A stretch of DNA of 64,000 nucleotides from Thalassococcus sp. S3 (lineage in GTDB: Bacteria > Pseudomonadota > Alphaproteobacteria > Rhodobacterales > Rhodobacteraceae), in contig NZ_CP022303.1 of the NCBI RefSeq assembly GCF_004216475.1, positions 1,798,001-1,862,000 on the forward strand. The letters run 5' to 3'. Of this stretch, positions 1 through 9,472 are shown piece by piece. Both the position numbers and the translations under genes were made by a program. Each line of letters starts with the position of its first letter. Positions within the stretch are counted from its first letter, which is position 1. Below the pieces are notes generated by a model that was not told where the DNA came from, did not search any database, and saw only the letters and a list, made by a program, of their open reading frames with translations.

Positions 1-155
1 GGTGGGTGCCGGAAGGGCACCGCCCCACGATCCACGAGGCGATGGAGCGGTTTCGGCATCTCGAGGCGCATGGCGACAGCGATGTCGCCTTCGGCTGGGC
101 ACGGCTGAAAGAGGCGCAGATGTGGAAGACCAAGCAATGCGGAGAGGCGGCATGA
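1..155 (+). CDS. DUF3291 family protein, C-terminal fragment (cut by window edge)
   Basis: Only the last 50 or so codons are present; the reading frame begins at base 3 and ends with TGA at 153-155. The fragment reads WVPEGHRPTIHEAMERF, then a HLEAHGDSD stretch and FGWARLKEAQMW. This matches, nearly residue for residue, the C-terminus of the complete DUF3291 gene that follows. The two are therefore tandem paralogues, and the next gene starts inside this stop codon (ATGA overlap), so they are co-transcribed and probably translationally coupled. DUF3291 has no established function known to me; some members resemble dimeric alpha/beta-barrel monooxygenases. The position upstream of nuoG suggests this is one of the accessory frames in the complex I operon. 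Confidence 0.7.
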   Translation, partial: WVPEGHRPTIHEAMERFRHLEAHGDSDVAFGWARLKEAQMWKTKQCGEAA

Positions 156-646
156 GCGGCATGCATCTGGCGGAGTTGAATGTCGGGCGACTGGTGGCCC
201 CCGTGGACGATCCGCGCGTGGCGGAGTTCATGGAGAACCTCGACCGCGTGAACGGCCTGGGCAAACGGATGCCGGGTTTTGTCTGGATGATGGAGGGCTC
301 GGGCGAACCGGGGACGGGCAACACGCAGGCCTCCATCGGGGGCGATCCGCTCTTCATCCCGAACCTGACCGTCTGGGAGGATGTGGAGAGCCTGGAGTGC
401 TTTGTGTGGGGCACAATCCACAAGCAGTTTTACGAGCGCCGGCAGAACTGGTTCGAAGTGCTGGGACAGATGCATTTCGTGATGTGGTGGGTGCCCGCGG
501 GCCATCACCCGACGCTGGAGGAGGCGTTGGGGCGGTTGGCCCATCTGGAGGCACATGGAGACAGCGACCACGCCTTTGGCTGGTCACATTTGAAGGAGGC
601 GCAGATGTGGCGCAGCCATGGCTGTTCGCATCTGGCAGCGGAGTGA
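152..646 (+). CDS. DUF3291 family protein
   Basis: A 164-residue protein of the DUF3291 family. The N-terminus has the typical LAELNVGRL strand, followed by PVDDPRVAEFMENL, a PGFVWMMEG segment, FVWGTIHKQFYERR and a WWVPAGHHPTLEEAL region near the C-terminus, so the domain is complete. The start at 152 overlaps the stop of the preceding paralogue by ATGA, which fixes the start. The final 40 residues and their DNA are close to those of the upstream fragment, pointing to a recent tandem duplication. It has no signal peptide or membrane segment and is probably cytoplasmic. The role is unknown; small frames of this kind are interleaved with nuo genes in Rhodobacteraceae. Confidence 0.75.
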   Translation: MSGMHLAELNVGRLVAPVDDPRVAEFMENLDRVNGLGKRMPGFVWMMEGSGEPGTGNTQASIGGDPLFIPNLTVWEDVESLECFVWGTIHKQFYERRQNWFEVLGQMHFVMWWVPAGHHPTLEEALGRLAHLEAHGDSDHAFGWSHLKEAQMWRSHGCSHLAAE

Positions 647-650
647 AGAC

Positions 651-986
651 ATGAAGAGTGTAATCCTGACCCTGACCGGACTGGCCCTGCTGGCGGGCTG
701 CGGCCCCAGCCGCGATGACCGCATCCGGTTCGACGGGCAATTGTTCCGCATGAATGCCTCGACCGTGGACCGCGACAATCGCAAGCTTTTTGAGGTCACG
801 GTTCGCCCGGTTTCGGCCTCGCTGGACGGCGCGCGGGAAGCGGGCCGATACGAGGCGATCCGCTATTGCATCGAAAACTACGGTACATCCGACATGATCT
901 GGTCGGTGGGTCCCGATACCGAAGGAACGGCGCTTGCCGTGACCAATGATACGCTGACATTCCGGGGCGCGTGCAACCCGAAATGA
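651..986 (+). CDS. small predicted lipoprotein
   Basis: The protein has 111 residues. It begins MKSVILTLTGLALLAGCGPS, a classic lipoprotein signal with lipobox LAGC, giving a predicted lipidated Cys at residue 16. The start at 651 is preferred over an in-frame start at 618 because it places the signal sequence at the N-terminus. The rest is a short hydrophilic domain with two further cysteines (RYCIENYG and RGACNPK) that could form a disulfide in the periplasm. It lies 4 bp after the DUF3291 gene and ahead of the DUF5333 gene, in the nuo operon. I do not recognise a named family. It might accompany complex I assembly, but nothing in the sequence shows that. Confidence 0.6.
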   Translation: MKSVILTLTGLALLAGCGPSRDDRIRFDGQLFRMNASTVDRDNRKLFEVTVRPVSASLDGAREAGRYEAIRYCIENYGTSDMIWSVGPDTEGTALAVTNDTLTFRGACNPK

Positions 987-1087
987 GCGATATCCGCGCA
1001 TATCCTTCCCGGCGAAGCGTGCTGTTATTGCATAACAGCGCCGCGCCTCTGAGCTATGTCTTTTCAAACGCGAAGAAGGCAGGTCAG

Positions 1088-1498
1088 ATGATGTACAGGA
1101 TTGGATATGGCTTGATTTTGGCGGCGGCAGTGACCACGGCCGGGGCCGCTGCGGCCAAGCCACCGCTGCGGGATGTGGCACGGATCGACGACGGGCTGCT
1201 CTACGTCGCGCTGGCCAATGAAATCCGCAAGGGCTGTGATGCGATCTCGCCGCGCTTTGGCCGGGCGCTCAGCACGCTTAGGGCGATCCAGCAACATGCG
1301 CTCGATCTGGGCTACAGCCAGGCAGAGATCGACGCCTACACCAATTCCGACACCGAAAAGGATCGCATGCGCGCACGCGGCGCACGCTACTACGCGGCCA
1401 ACGGGGTCGATCCCACGAAACCGGACGATCTGTGCGCGCTGGGACGCGCCGAGATCGCCAGAAACAGCGCGATCGGCGTGCTATTGAGGGCAAAATAG
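1088..1498 (+). CDS. DUF5333-type secreted protein, upstream of nuoG
   Basis: A 136-residue exported protein. It opens with a signal peptide (MMYRIGYGLILAAAVTTAGA, then AAAKPPL), followed by a helical domain containing YVALANEIRKGCDAISPRF, a region rich in Ala and Leu, and a late Cys (DDLCALGRAEI). A long in-frame extension to 971 is rejected because it would bury the signal peptide. This looks like the Rhodobacterales DUF5333 family, which I recall immediately upstream of nuoG; the assignment is from memory of the family. The gap to nuoG is 3 bp, so the two are in one transcript. The two cysteines may pair in the periplasm. Function is unknown. Confidence 0.65.
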   Translation: MMYRIGYGLILAAAVTTAGAAAAKPPLRDVARIDDGLLYVALANEIRKGCDAISPRFGRALSTLRAIQQHALDLGYSQAEIDAYTNSDTEKDRMRARGARYYAANGVDPTKPDDLCALGRAEIARNSAIGVLLRAK

Positions 1499-1501
1499 AC
1501 C

Positions 1502-3520
1502 ATGTCTGACCTTCGCAAGATCATCATCGACGACACAGAGGTCGAAGTAGAGGGGGCGATGACCCTCATTCAGGCCTGCGAGGAGGCGGGGATCGAGATC
1601 CCGCGCTTCTGTTATCACGAAAGACTGTCGATCGCCGGTAATTGCCGGATGTGTCTGGTGGAGGTCGTGGGCGGCCCGCCGAAACCTGCCGCGTCCTGCG
1701 CGATGCAGGTCCGCGATCTGCGGCCCGGCCCGGAAGGGCAGCCGCCGGTGGTCAAAACCAACAGCCCCATGGTCAAGAAGGCACGTGAAGGTGTGATGGA
1801 GTTCCTGCTCATCAACCACCCGCTCGATTGTCCGATCTGCGACCAGGGCGGGGAATGCGACCTGCAGGATCAGGCGATGGCCTACGGCGTGGATTTCTCC
1901 CGCTACCGAGAGCCGAAACGCGCGGTGGACGATCTGGATCTGGGCCCGCTCGTCGAGACGCATATGACGCGCTGTATTTCGTGCACGCGCTGCGTGCGGT
2001 TCACGACAGAGGTGGCGGGGATCACCCAGATGGGCCAGACGGGCCGGGGCGAGGATGCCGAGATCACGTCTTATCTGGGAGAGACGCTGAATTCGAACCT
2101 GCAGGGCAACATCATCGACCTCTGCCCGGTGGGGGCACTGGTGTCGAAGCCTTACGCGTTCACAGCGCGGCCCTGGGAGCTGACCAAGACCGAAAGCATC
2201 GATGTGATGGACGCGTTGGGCTCGAACATTCGGGTGGATACGAAAGGGCGCGAAGTGATGCGCTTTCTGCCGCGCAACCATGATGGCGTGAACGAAGAGT
2301 GGATCAGCGACAAGACCCGGTTCGTCTGGGATGGTCTGCGGCGCCAGCGTCTGGACAAGCCCTATCTGCGCGAGAACGGCAAACTGCGCCCGGCCACCTG
2401 GCCGGAGGCTTTAAGCAAAGCCGCCGAGGCCCTGCAAGGGGCCAAGAAGGCTGCCGGTCTGGTGGGCGATCTCGCCCCGGTTGAGGCCGCCTTTGCGCTC
2501 AAGCAACTCATCGAAGGGCAGGGCGGCGTCGTCGAATGCCGCACCGATGGCGCAAAGCTGCCGTCGGGCAATCGCTCCGCCTATGTCGGCACCGCCACGG
2601 TCGAGGAGATTGACACGGCAGAGGCGATCATGCTGATCGGGGCCAACCCGGCCGTGGATGCCCCGGTGCTGAATGCCCGTATCCGCAAGGCCTGGCTGGC
2701 CGGCGCCAATGTCGGTGTGATCGGACCGAAGGTCGATCTGACCTACGATTACGCGCATATCGGCGACGGCCCCGCAATCATGGCAGATCTCTTGCAGCGC
2801 GATCACAGCGGCGTTGCCGAAAAACCCTCTCTGATCATTGTGGGTCAAGGTGCTTTGCAGCGTGAGGATGGCGCTGCGGTTCTCGCCCACGCGATGCAAC
2901 TGGCTGAGTCCACAAAGTCCGGTTTCCTCGTATTGCACACCGCAGCGGGCCGTGTCGGTGCGATGGATGCCGGTTGCACGACCGAAGGCGGCATGGATGC
3001 GGTCTCGGATGCGGATGTGATCTACAACCTCGGCGCTGACGAGATCGACATCGCACCCGGAGCTTTCGTGATCTATCAGGGCAGCCATGGAGATCGCGGC
3101 GCACACCGCGCCGACCTGATCCTGCCGGCGGCTGCCTATACGGAAGAGCCGGGCCTCTTCGTGAACACCGAAGGACGGCCCCAGCTTGCCCTGCGCGCGG
3201 GTTTCCCGCCCGGTGAGGCCAAGGAGAACTGGGCCATCCTGCGCGCGCTGAGTTCCGAGATGGGCGCGACGCTGCCCTTCGACAGCATCGCGCAATTACG
3301 CCAGGCTCTGGTGGCGGCTGCGCCGCATCTGGGACAGATCGACACGGTGCCGGAAAATAACTGGCAGCTCCTCGAGGGCGGTAACCTTGTCGACACACCT
3401 TTCGCCTATGCCCTGAGCGACTTTTATCTGACCAACCCGATCGCCCGGGCCAGCACGCTGATGGCTGAGCTTTCGGCCAATGCCCGCGCCCGGATAGAGG
3501 CGCCGCTGGCGGCGGAATGA
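1502..3520 (+). CDS. nuoG: NADH-quinone oxidoreductase subunit G
   Basis: The iron-sulfur subunit of the peripheral arm of respiratory complex I; it passes electrons from the NADH module toward the quinone site. The ligands are visible: a 2Fe-2S site at C37, C48, C51 and C66; the His-Cys3 4Fe-4S site at H106, C110, C113 and C119 (HPLDCPIC); and another 4Fe-4S site at C158, C161, C164 and C208 (CISCTRC, LCPVGAL). The remainder is the molybdopterin-oxidoreductase-like domain, which carries no cofactor in this family. At 672 residues it has the short mitochondrial/alphaproteobacterial length rather than the roughly 900 of enterobacteria. The stop overlaps the next gene by ATGA. Confidence 0.97.
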   Translation: MSDLRKIIIDDTEVEVEGAMTLIQACEEAGIEIPRFCYHERLSIAGNCRMCLVEVVGGPPKPAASCAMQVRDLRPGPEGQPPVVKTNSPMVKKAREGVMEFLLINHPLDCPICDQGGECDLQDQAMAYGVDFSRYREPKRAVDDLDLGPLVETHMTRCISCTRCVRFTTEVAGITQMGQTGRGEDAEITSYLGETLNSNLQGNIIDLCPVGALVSKPYAFTARPWELTKTESIDVMDALGSNIRVDTKGREVMRFLPRNHDGVNEEWISDKTRFVWDGLRRQRLDKPYLRENGKLRPATWPEALSKAAEALQGAKKAAGLVGDLAPVEAAFALKQLIEGQGGVVECRTDGAKLPSGNRSAYVGTATVEEIDTAEAIMLIGANPAVDAPVLNARIRKAWLAGANVGVIGPKVDLTYDYAHIGDGPAIMADLLQRDHSGVAEKPSLIIVGQGALQREDGAAVLAHAMQLAESTKSGFLVLHTAAGRVGAMDAGCTTEGGMDAVSDADVIYNLGADEIDIAPGAFVIYQGSHGDRGAHRADLILPAAAYTEEPGLFVNTEGRPQLALRAGFPPGEAKENWAILRALSSEMGATLPFDSIAQLRQALVAAAPHLGQIDTVPENNWQLLEGGNLVDTPFAYALSDFYLTNPIARASTLMAELSANARARIEAPLAAE

Positions 3521-3903
3521 GGCGTATGGCGCTGATATCTCCTTTCCTCCTGATGGCCTGTGATCCGACAGGCCAGGATGAGGTCGCGAAATTTGCACCG
3601 GACTACCGGGGCATCCAGACGCGTCTGTTGGAGGGGGATCTGGTGCAATTTGGTGTCGTGATGGCGGGGGCCCGCAGCGAGGCGGATGTCGAGGATTATG
3701 CCGAATGTGCTGCAGCGCAGTACACGCTGATCCGGGGCTACGGATTTGCGCGGCATTTACGCACAAATGTGTACGAAGAGGGTGGCGTCTGGGCGGGAGA
3801 TGCTGTTTACACCATCTCGCCTTCGCTGCCCCGCGGCGCGCGGACCATCGACGCCGAAGTCGTGGCCGCCAATTGCGTGGAAAACGGAATACCCACGGTG
3901 TGA
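3517..3903 (+). CDS. small predicted lipoprotein between nuoG and nuoH
   Basis: A 128-residue protein whose start overlaps the nuoG stop (ATGA), so translation is likely coupled. The N-terminus [17 protein letters not shown] carries a short lipobox-like signal (LMAC), suggesting lipidation at Cys15. The body contains [20 protein letters not shown] and [16 protein letters not shown], with two more cysteines (YAEC and VAANC). The pattern resembles small Rhodobacteraceae proteins that I know only as hypothetical. The position inside the complex I operon suggests a periplasmic accessory role, which is inference. A six-base gap separates it from nuoH. Confidence 0.65.
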   Translation: MRRMALISPFLLMACDPTGQDEVAKFAPDYRGIQTRLLEGDLVQFGVVMAGARSEADVEDYAECAAAQYTLIRGYGFARHLRTNVYEEGGVWAGDAVYTISPSLPRGARTIDAEVVAANCVENGIPTV

Positions 3904-3909
3904 GGATTA

Positions 3910-4947
3910 ATGGCTGACTTCTTTACCACCCCCGGCGGCGTCGCGGTGATCATCCTCGCGCAAGTCCTTGCTGTCGTTGCCTTTGTCATGATCAGCCTGC
4001 TGTTCCTTGTCTACGGTGACCGCAAGATCTGGGCCGCCGTTCAGATGCGGCGCGGCCCCAACGTGGTGGGCACCTTTGGCCTGCTGCAGACCGTGGCCGA
4101 CGCGCTGAAATATGTCGTGAAAGAGGTGGTCGTTCCTGCGGGTGCCGACAAGACCGTCTTCATGCTGGCGCCGATGACCTCGTTCGTTCTGGCCCTGCTG
4201 GCCTGGGCAGTGATCCCGTTCAACGACGGCTGGGTGTTAAGCGATATCAACGTGGCCATCCTCTATGTCTTCGCCATCTCCTCGCTCGAGGTTTACGGCG
4301 TGATCATGGGCGGCTGGGCCTCGAACTCGAAGTACCCATTCCTGGGCTCCCTGCGGTCGGCGGCGCAGATGATTTCCTACGAGGTGTCCATCGGGCTCAT
4401 CATCATCGGGGTGATCCTCTCCACGGGTTCGATGAATTTCGGCGCCATCGTGAACGCGCAGGACACCGACTTCGGGTTCTTTGGCTGGTACTGGCTACCA
4501 CATCTGCCGATGGTGTTTTTGTTCTTTATCAGCGCCCTGGCCGAGACGAACCGCCCGCCCTTCGACTTGCCTGAGGCGGAATCCGAGCTGGTGGCGGGCT
4601 ATCAGGTTGAGTATTCCTCGACCCCCTTCCTCCTCTTCATGGCCGGCGAGTATATTGCGATCTTCCTGATGTGTGCGCTGATGAGCCTTTTGTTCTTCGG
4701 CGGCTGGCTGTCGCCCATCCCGTTCCTGCCCGACGGGCCGATCTGGATGGTGGCGAAGATGGCGTTCTTCTTCTTCCTCTTCGCGATGGTCAAGGCGATC
4801 ACGCCACGCTATCGCTATGACCAGCTTATGCGCCTGGGCTGGAAAGTGTTCCTGCCCTTCAGCCTGGTATGGGTCGTCTTCGTGGCCTTTGCCGCCAAGT
4901 TCGATTGGTTCTGGGGCATCTATGCCCGCTGGGCGGTGGGGGCATGA
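3910..4947 (+). CDS. nuoH: NADH-quinone oxidoreductase subunit H
   Basis: A membrane subunit of complex I (345 residues) at the junction with the peripheral arm; it forms much of the quinone-binding channel. About eight hydrophobic segments are visible. Family signatures include [19 protein letters not shown] near residues 35-53, and the acidic loop [19 protein letters not shown] that lines the quinone entry and proton path. The length matches alphaproteobacterial and mitochondrial ND1-like subunits. It lies between a lipoprotein gene and a TM2 gene, all within a few bases of each other in the nuo operon. Confidence 0.97.
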   Translation: MADFFTTPGGVAVIILAQVLAVVAFVMISLLFLVYGDRKIWAAVQMRRGPNVVGTFGLLQTVADALKYVVKEVVVPAGADKTVFMLAPMTSFVLALLAWAVIPFNDGWVLSDINVAILYVFAISSLEVYGVIMGGWASNSKYPFLGSLRSAAQMISYEVSIGLIIIGVILSTGSMNFGAIVNAQDTDFGFFGWYWLPHLPMVFLFFISALAETNRPPFDLPEAESELVAGYQVEYSSTPFLLFMAGEYIAIFLMCALMSLLFFGGWLSPIPFLPDGPIWMVAKMAFFFFLFAMVKAITPRYRYDQLMRLGWKVFLPFSLVWVVFVAFAAKFDWFWGIYARWAVGA

Positions 4948-4953
4948 TGGCGC

Positions 4954-5226
4954 ATGGCATCGAAACGCGCAAAGCGTCTGGTCCTGTCTTATGTGCTTCT
5001 GGTTACGCTGGGGTGGTTCGGTTTGCACCGGTTCTACCTGCGTCATACCAAAAGTGCGCGTTTGATGCTGATCACGACGCTTGTGTCCGTGCCACTTGTT
5101 GCTCTAGGCGGGATCGGAGCCTTCGGGCTTTACGCCGTCTTCTTCTGGATGCTGGCAGACCTTTTTCTTGTTCCGGCGATGGAGCGTGCGGATCCCGGAA
5201 CATCCATGGATCGTACCGACGTTTAG
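4954..5226 (+). CDS. TM2 domain membrane protein
   Basis: A 90-residue protein with two transmembrane helices joined by a short turn. The first hairpin carries the TM2 signature GWFGLHRFYL followed by a basic HTKSARLM turn and a second helix LMLITTLVSVPLVAL, then a third hydrophobic stretch GLYAVFFWMLADLFLV. The start at 4954 lies 6 bp after the nuoH stop. TM2 proteins are small inner-membrane proteins without a settled function. Location between nuoH and nuoI suggests co-expression with complex I. The C-terminus is short and polar. Confidence 0.75.
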   Translation: MASKRAKRLVLSYVLLVTLGWFGLHRFYLRHTKSARLMLITTLVSVPLVALGGIGAFGLYAVFFWMLADLFLVPAMERADPGTSMDRTDV

Positions 5227-5237
5227 GAGGCTGAAAC

Positions 5238-5732
5238 ATGACTCAAATCGACTACGGACGTGCGGCCAAATACTTCCTTCTGGCCGATTTTTTCCAGGGC
5301 ATGAAACTGGGGTTGAAATACTTCTTCGCGCCCAAGGCGACGGTGAACTATCCGCATGAGAAGGGACCTCTAAGCCCCCGTTTTCGCGGCGAACACGCCC
5401 TGCGGCGCTATCCCAACGGAGAAGAACGCTGCATCGCCTGCAAGCTTTGCGAGGCGATCTGCCCCGCACAGGCGATCACGATTGATGCCGAACCGCGCGA
5501 GGACGGGTCCCGCCGGACCACGCGCTATGACATCGACATGACGAAATGCATCTATTGCGGCTTCTGTCAGGAAGCCTGCCCGGTCGATGCCATCGTGGAA
5601 GGGCCGAATTTCGAGTTTGCGACCGAGACGCGGGAGGAGCTGTTCTACGACAAGGACAAGCTGCTTGCTAACGGCGAACGCTGGGAAGCCGAAATTGCCC
5701 GCAACCTTGAGATCGACGCGCCTTACAGATGA
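5238..5732 (+). CDS. nuoI: NADH-quinone oxidoreductase subunit I
   Basis: The 8Fe ferredoxin-like subunit of complex I (164 residues), carrying clusters N6a and N6b between the peripheral arm and the quinone site. Both binding motifs are present: C65, C68, C71 and C75 ([11 protein letters not shown]), and C104, C107, C110 and C114 ([11 protein letters not shown]), each followed by a Pro. The amphipathic N-terminal region ([16 protein letters not shown]) is the usual membrane-contacting segment. An AGGAGG-like ribosome site (tttaggaggctgaaac) lies just before the ATG. The stop overlaps the next small gene by ATGA. Confidence 0.97.
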   Translation: MTQIDYGRAAKYFLLADFFQGMKLGLKYFFAPKATVNYPHEKGPLSPRFRGEHALRRYPNGEERCIACKLCEAICPAQAITIDAEPREDGSRRTTRYDIDMTKCIYCGFCQEACPVDAIVEGPNFEFATETREELFYDKDKLLANGERWEAEIARNLEIDAPYR

Positions 5733-5947
5733 TCCGGATTGCCGCCATATCGCTCTGCGTTCTCGGCTTCGTGCTGGCTCTGAAAGGGCCGGCCTCTGCC
5801 TGGATGCGGGGAGAGGTCTTCTATATCGCGATGGGCGAGACCTGCCCCTGGGGTTGGACAAACCGGTCCGGTGATGCTGCACTGATGGCAGCCTATGGCC
5901 CAAGTGCCGAGATGGCGGATCATGACATGTGCATCGGGGGTTTTTGA
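5729..5947 (+). CDS. small secreted hypothetical protein
   Basis: A 72-residue protein starting inside the nuoI stop (ATGA overlap). The first 24 residues, [20 protein letters not shown] with PASA following, look like a cleavable signal peptide ending at an Ala-X-Ala site. The mature part has about 48 residues, with two cysteines (GETCPWGW and HDMCIGG), so it may be a disulfide-bonded periplasmic peptide. The last codon overlaps the start of the next gene by one base. I do not recognise a family. Its tight coupling to both neighbours argues that it is a real gene. Confidence 0.5.
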   Translation: MIRIAAISLCVLGFVLALKGPASAWMRGEVFYIAMGETCPWGWTNRSGDAALMAAYGPSAEMADHDMCIGGF

Positions 5948-6354
5948 TGAGTGACGCCAAAACCCCGTTCGAGTTGATGATCGCCCAGGCGCAGGAAATG
6001 GCCAAGGCCTTCAATCCTGCGATGGAAAGCTTCTCGCCCAAGGGGTTCGAGGCGCTTTGGCCCACCATGCCCAAGGATGTCATGGAGATGTGGTTCGGCA
6101 ATGCGGTCAACAAGGACGGGCTCGATGCCAAGACCCGGCTGCTCTTGACGCTGGCGGGGCTGACCATGCAGGGCGCGCAGGCCGACACGGCCGTGCGTCA
6201 GACGGTGCGCCACGCACTGGAGGCGGGCGCGCGCAAGCAGGAGATCGTCGAGGCGATCGGGCAAATGTCGATGTTCGCAGGCATCCCCGCCATGACCCGC
6301 GCGCTGGAACTGGCGCGTGAGGTGCTGGACGACAACGAAGGAGATGAGGCGTGA
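5947..6354 (+). CDS. carboxymuconolactone decarboxylase-like (AhpD-fold) protein
   Basis: 135 residues, all-helical. The central region [20 protein letters not shown] and the later [19 protein letters not shown], then [16 protein letters not shown], fit the carboxymuconolactone decarboxylase family in order and spacing. There is no Cys anywhere, so the CxxC pair of peroxidase-type AhpD proteins is missing. An antioxidant thiol function is therefore unlikely, and a decarboxylase-like or structural role is open. The start at 5947 overlaps the preceding stop by one base and the end overlaps the GTG of nuoJ, so the gene is translationally tied into the complex I operon. A start 18 bases further upstream is less likely. 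Confidence 0.7.
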   Translation: MSDAKTPFELMIAQAQEMAKAFNPAMESFSPKGFEALWPTMPKDVMEMWFGNAVNKDGLDAKTRLLLTLAGLTMQGAQADTAVRQTVRHALEAGARKQEIVEAIGQMSMFAGIPAMTRALELAREVLDDNEGDEA

Positions 6355-6953
6355 GCGTCTTTGCATTCTACCTTTTCGCGATCAGTGTGATCGCCGGGGG
6401 GCTCTTCACCGTGATCAGCCGCAACCCCGTTCATTCGGTGCTCTGGCTGATCCTCGCTTTCCTGTCGGCGGCGGGCCTTTTCGTGCTCCTGGGCGCGGAA
6501 TTCGTCGCGATGTTGCTGATCATCGTCTACGTGGGTGCGGTCGCGGTTCTGTTCCTCTTCGTGGTGATGATGCTGGACGTGGATTTTGCCCAGTTAAAGG
6601 CGGAGATGGCCAAATACATGCCGCTCGCCCTACTGATCGGCGTCGTGATCCTGATGCAATTCGTGATGGCCTTCGGCGCATGGGAAGCGAATGACGCGGC
6701 TGAAAACCTGCGCGCGCAGATCACCCCGGTGGATCGCCACAACACCGAAGCGCTGGGCATGATCCTTTACGATCAGTATTTCTTGCTCTTCCAGCTGGCG
6801 GGCCTGATCCTGCTGGTCGCGATGGTGGGCGCCATCGTGCTGACCCTGCGGCATCGCTCGGATGTGAAGCGGCAGGATGTGCTGGCGCAGATGTACCGCG
6901 ACCCGGCCACCGCAATGGAGTTGAAAGACGTCAAACCGGGGCAGGGGCTCTGA
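6351..6953 (+). CDS. nuoJ: NADH-quinone oxidoreductase subunit J
   Basis: A membrane subunit of complex I (200 residues, ND6-like) with five predicted helices. The signature region [20 protein letters not shown] and the pi-bulge helix [20 protein letters not shown] are present. The start is GTG, overlapping the preceding stop (GTGA). The C-terminal tail after residue 165 is long and polar. The stop overlaps the ATG of a 26-codon frame (ATGA). It is followed closely by nuoK, as in other nuo operons. Confidence 0.96.
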   Translation: MSVFAFYLFAISVIAGGLFTVISRNPVHSVLWLILAFLSAAGLFVLLGAEFVAMLLIIVYVGAVAVLFLFVVMMLDVDFAQLKAEMAKYMPLALLIGVVILMQFVMAFGAWEANDAAENLRAQITPVDRHNTEALGMILYDQYFLLFQLAGLILLVAMVGAIVLTLRHRSDVKRQDVLAQMYRDPATAMELKDVKPGQGL

Positions 6954-7033
6954 TGGACGGAGACATAATCGCAATCCTTGTTGCCATCGCCGTCGCGATC
7001 CTGGCGGCCTACGGATACTTCAACCGGTCCTAG
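6953..7033 (+). CDS. 26-residue membrane peptide between nuoJ and nuoK
   Basis: A tiny open frame of 26 codons starting in the nuoJ stop codon (ATGA) and ending with TAG 17 bases before nuoK. The product would be MDGDIIAIL, then an unbroken hydrophobic run [13 protein letters not shown], then FNRS: a single transmembrane helix with an acidic N-terminus and basic C-terminus. Overlap with nuoJ, the clear helix and the fact that it fills the nuoJ-nuoK gap argue that it is translated. It could also be a chance frame. No function can be assigned; a small stabilising peptide of the membrane arm is possible. Confidence 0.45.
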   Translation: MDGDIIAILVAIAVAILAAYGYFNRS

Positions 7034-7050
7034 AGGCCGGGAGGGACAGA

Positions 7051-7356
7051 ATGATTGGACTAGAACACTACCTGACCGTCGCTGCGACACTCTTCGTGAT
7101 CGGCATCTTCGGTCTGTTCCTGAACCGAAAGAACGTGATCATCCTGCTGATGAGCATCGAATTGATGCTGCTGGCGGTGAACATCAACCTGGTGGCGTTC
7201 TCCAGCTTTCTGGGCGATCTCGTGGGGCAGGTCTTCACGCTCTTCGTGCTGACGGTGGCCGCCGCCGAGGCGGCAATCGGACTGGCGATCCTGGTCTGCT
7301 TCTTCCGTAACCGCGGCACCATCGCCGTGGAAGACGTCAACGTGATGAAGGGCTGA
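7051..7356 (+). CDS. nuoK: NADH-quinone oxidoreductase subunit K
   Basis: A three-helix membrane subunit of complex I (101 residues, ND4L-like), part of the proton path between NuoJ and NuoN. The two conserved intramembrane glutamates are visible in [19 protein letters not shown] and [15 protein letters not shown]. The length is standard for the family. A ribosome site (gggagggac) sits a few bases before the ATG. nuoL follows after 7 bp. Confidence 0.96.
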   Translation: MIGLEHYLTVAATLFVIGIFGLFLNRKNVIILLMSIELMLLAVNINLVAFSSFLGDLVGQVFTLFVLTVAAAEAAIGLAILVCFFRNRGTIAVEDVNVMKG

Positions 7357-7363
7357 GACGCTC

Positions 7364-9472
7364 ATGGAAACGATCATTCTCTTTGCCCCGCTCGTCGGAG
7401 CGATCATCTGCGGCTTTGGCTGGAAGTTCATCGGCGAGACGGCGGCGATGTGGGTGGCCACCGGGTTACTCTTCCTGGCCGCGATCCTGAGTTGGATTGT
7501 TTTTCTGACCTTCGACGGGGTGACGGAGCAGATCCAGATTCTGCGCTGGATCGAAAGCGGCTCTCTCAGTACCGATTGGTCGATCCGCATGGACCGGCTG
7601 ACGGCGATCATGCTGATCGTTGTCACCACGGTGTCGAGCCTCGTGCATCTCTACAGTTTTGGCTACATGGATCACGATCCGCAATGGCGCGAGGGCGAGG
7701 TCTATAAGCCGCGGTTCTTTGCTTATCTGTCGTTCTTCACCTTCGCCATGCTGATGCTCGTGACGGCAGACAACCTGGTTCAGATGTTCTTTGGCTGGGA
7801 AGGCGTGGGTGTTGCCTCCTACTTGCTGATCGGGTTCTACTACCGTAAACCAAGCGCCAATGCGGCCGCGATGAAGGCATTCATTGTGAACCGGGTGGGC
7901 GATTTCGGCTTTGCGCTCGGCATCTTCGCGCTCTTCTTCCTCGTCGACAGCATCAATTTCAGCGATGTTTTCGCTGCAGCACCCATGCTGGCCGAGACCC
8001 AGGTGACGTTCCTCTGGACCGAATGGAACGCGGCCAACCTGATTGCATTCCTGCTGTTCATCGGTGCGATGGGCAAGTCGGCCCAACTGATCCTGCACAC
8101 CTGGTTGCCAGACGCGATGGAGGGACCCACACCGGTTTCGGCGCTGATCCATGCGGCCACGATGGTGACGGCAGGCGTGTTCCTTGTCTGCCGCATGTCC
8201 CCGATCATGGAATTCGCACCGCAAGCGATGGCCTTTGTGACGGTGCTGGGCGCCTCGACAGCATTCTTTGCGGCCACGGTGGGTCTGGTGCAGACCGACA
8301 TCAAGCGTGTGATCGCTTATTCGACCTGCTCGCAACTGGGCTACATGTTCGTGGCCGCGGGCGTGGGCATGTATTCGGCGGCGATGTTCCACCTCTTCAC
8401 GCATGCGTTCTTCAAGGCGATGCTGTTTCTGGGGGCAGGCTCTGTCATCCATGCGATGCATCACGAGCAAGACATGATGAAATACGGCGGGCTGCGCAAG
8501 AAGATCCCCTTTACCTTCTGGGCAATGATGATCGGAACGCTGGCCATCACCGGCGTTGGCATTCCGGTCTGGATCGTCACGCTGGGCGAGATCCCTATCG
8601 GCTTTGCCGGCTTCCATTCCAAGGACGCCATTGTCGAAAGCGCCTATGCGGCGGGCAGCGGATACGGCTTCTGGCTTTTGGTCATCGCGGCGCTTTTCAC
8701 CAGCTTCTATTCGTGGCGGCTGATGTTCCTGACCTTCTATGGCGAGCCGCGGGGCGACAAGCACACGCATGAGCATGCCCATGAAAGCCCGATGGTGATG
8801 CTGATCCCCCTGGGCGTTCTGGCTGTGGGTGCGGTGCTGGCGGGCATGGTCTGGTACAAATCCTTCTTCGGCCATACTGATCAGGTCGCCAACTTCTATG
8901 GCATTCCCTACGCCGAAGCGTCTGAGCATAACGACGATCACGCCGTCGACGACGCCGGTCACGGCGAAGGAGACGCCGGCGCCAAGGACGATAAACATCA
9001 CTACGTTTTCGCCGGTCAGCCGGGTGAGGGCGCGCTTTACATCGCCCCCGACAACACCCTTCTCGATGATGCGCATAAAGTGCCCTATTGGGTGAAAACC
9101 TCGCCTTTCATCGCCATGCTGATCGGCTTTGCCGTGGCCTACTGGTTCTACATTCTGAACCCAGCACTGCCCCGGCAACTGGCCGAAAACCAGCGTCCCT
9201 TGTATCTGTTCCTCAAGAACAAGTGGTATTTTGACGAGATCTACGACGTCCTCTTCGTCAAACCCGCCATCGGTCTTGGCCGCTTGCTTTGGAAGCGCGG
9301 CGATGGTGACGTGATCGACGGGTCGATCAACGGCGTATCGATGGGCATCATCCCCTTCTTCACCCGCCTCGCAGGCCGTGCGCAATCGGGATACATCTTC
9401 ACTTACGCCTTCTGGATGGTCGTCGGCATCGCCGCTCTGGTCACCTGGATGTCGATCGGAGGGTCCAACTGA
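7364..9472 (+). CDS. nuoL: NADH-quinone oxidoreductase subunit L
   Basis: The distal antiporter-like proton-pumping subunit of complex I (702 residues). Hallmarks are the Glu motif [19 protein letters not shown], the Lys helix [20 protein letters not shown], the broken-helix region [11 protein letters not shown] and the long C-terminal lateral helix. It is somewhat longer than the E. coli protein (about 613). Part of the extra length is two polar, His-rich stretches around residues 464-476 (KHTHEHAHE) and about 520-548 (a run of His, Asp and Gly), which look like exposed loops that could bind metal. The stop overlaps the nuoM start (TGATG). Confidence 0.97.
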   Translation: METIILFAPLVGAIICGFGWKFIGETAAMWVATGLLFLAAILSWIVFLTFDGVTEQIQILRWIESGSLSTDWSIRMDRLTAIMLIVVTTVSSLVHLYSFGYMDHDPQWREGEVYKPRFFAYLSFFTFAMLMLVTADNLVQMFFGWEGVGVASYLLIGFYYRKPSANAAAMKAFIVNRVGDFGFALGIFALFFLVDSINFSDVFAAAPMLAETQVTFLWTEWNAANLIAFLLFIGAMGKSAQLILHTWLPDAMEGPTPVSALIHAATMVTAGVFLVCRMSPIMEFAPQAMAFVTVLGASTAFFAATVGLVQTDIKRVIAYSTCSQLGYMFVAAGVGMYSAAMFHLFTHAFFKAMLFLGAGSVIHAMHHEQDMMKYGGLRKKIPFTFWAMMIGTLAITGVGIPVWIVTLGEIPIGFAGFHSKDAIVESAYAAGSGYGFWLLVIAALFTSFYSWRLMFLTFYGEPRGDKHTHEHAHESPMVMLIPLGVLAVGAVLAGMVWYKSFFGHTDQVANFYGIPYAEASEHNDDHAVDDAGHGEGDAGAKDDKHHYVFAGQPGEGALYIAPDNTLLDDAHKVPYWVKTSPFIAMLIGFAVAYWFYILNPALPRQLAENQRPLYLFLKNKWYFDEIYDVLFVKPAIGLGRLLWKRGDGDVIDGSINGVSMGIIPFFTRLAGRAQSGYIFTYAFWMVVGIAALVTWMSIGGSN

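Noticed and set aside
354..1181. Long open frame on the minus strand
   Set aside because: It runs antisense to the DUF3291, lipoprotein and DUF5333 genes, has a low-complexity Arg/Ala/Pro-rich translation and no recognisable domain; a by-product of GC-rich codon usage.
7466..9385. 639-codon open frame antisense to nuoL
   Set aside because: Composition is His/Arg/Asp-rich with no domain, fully inside a certain complex I gene; typical antisense shadow.
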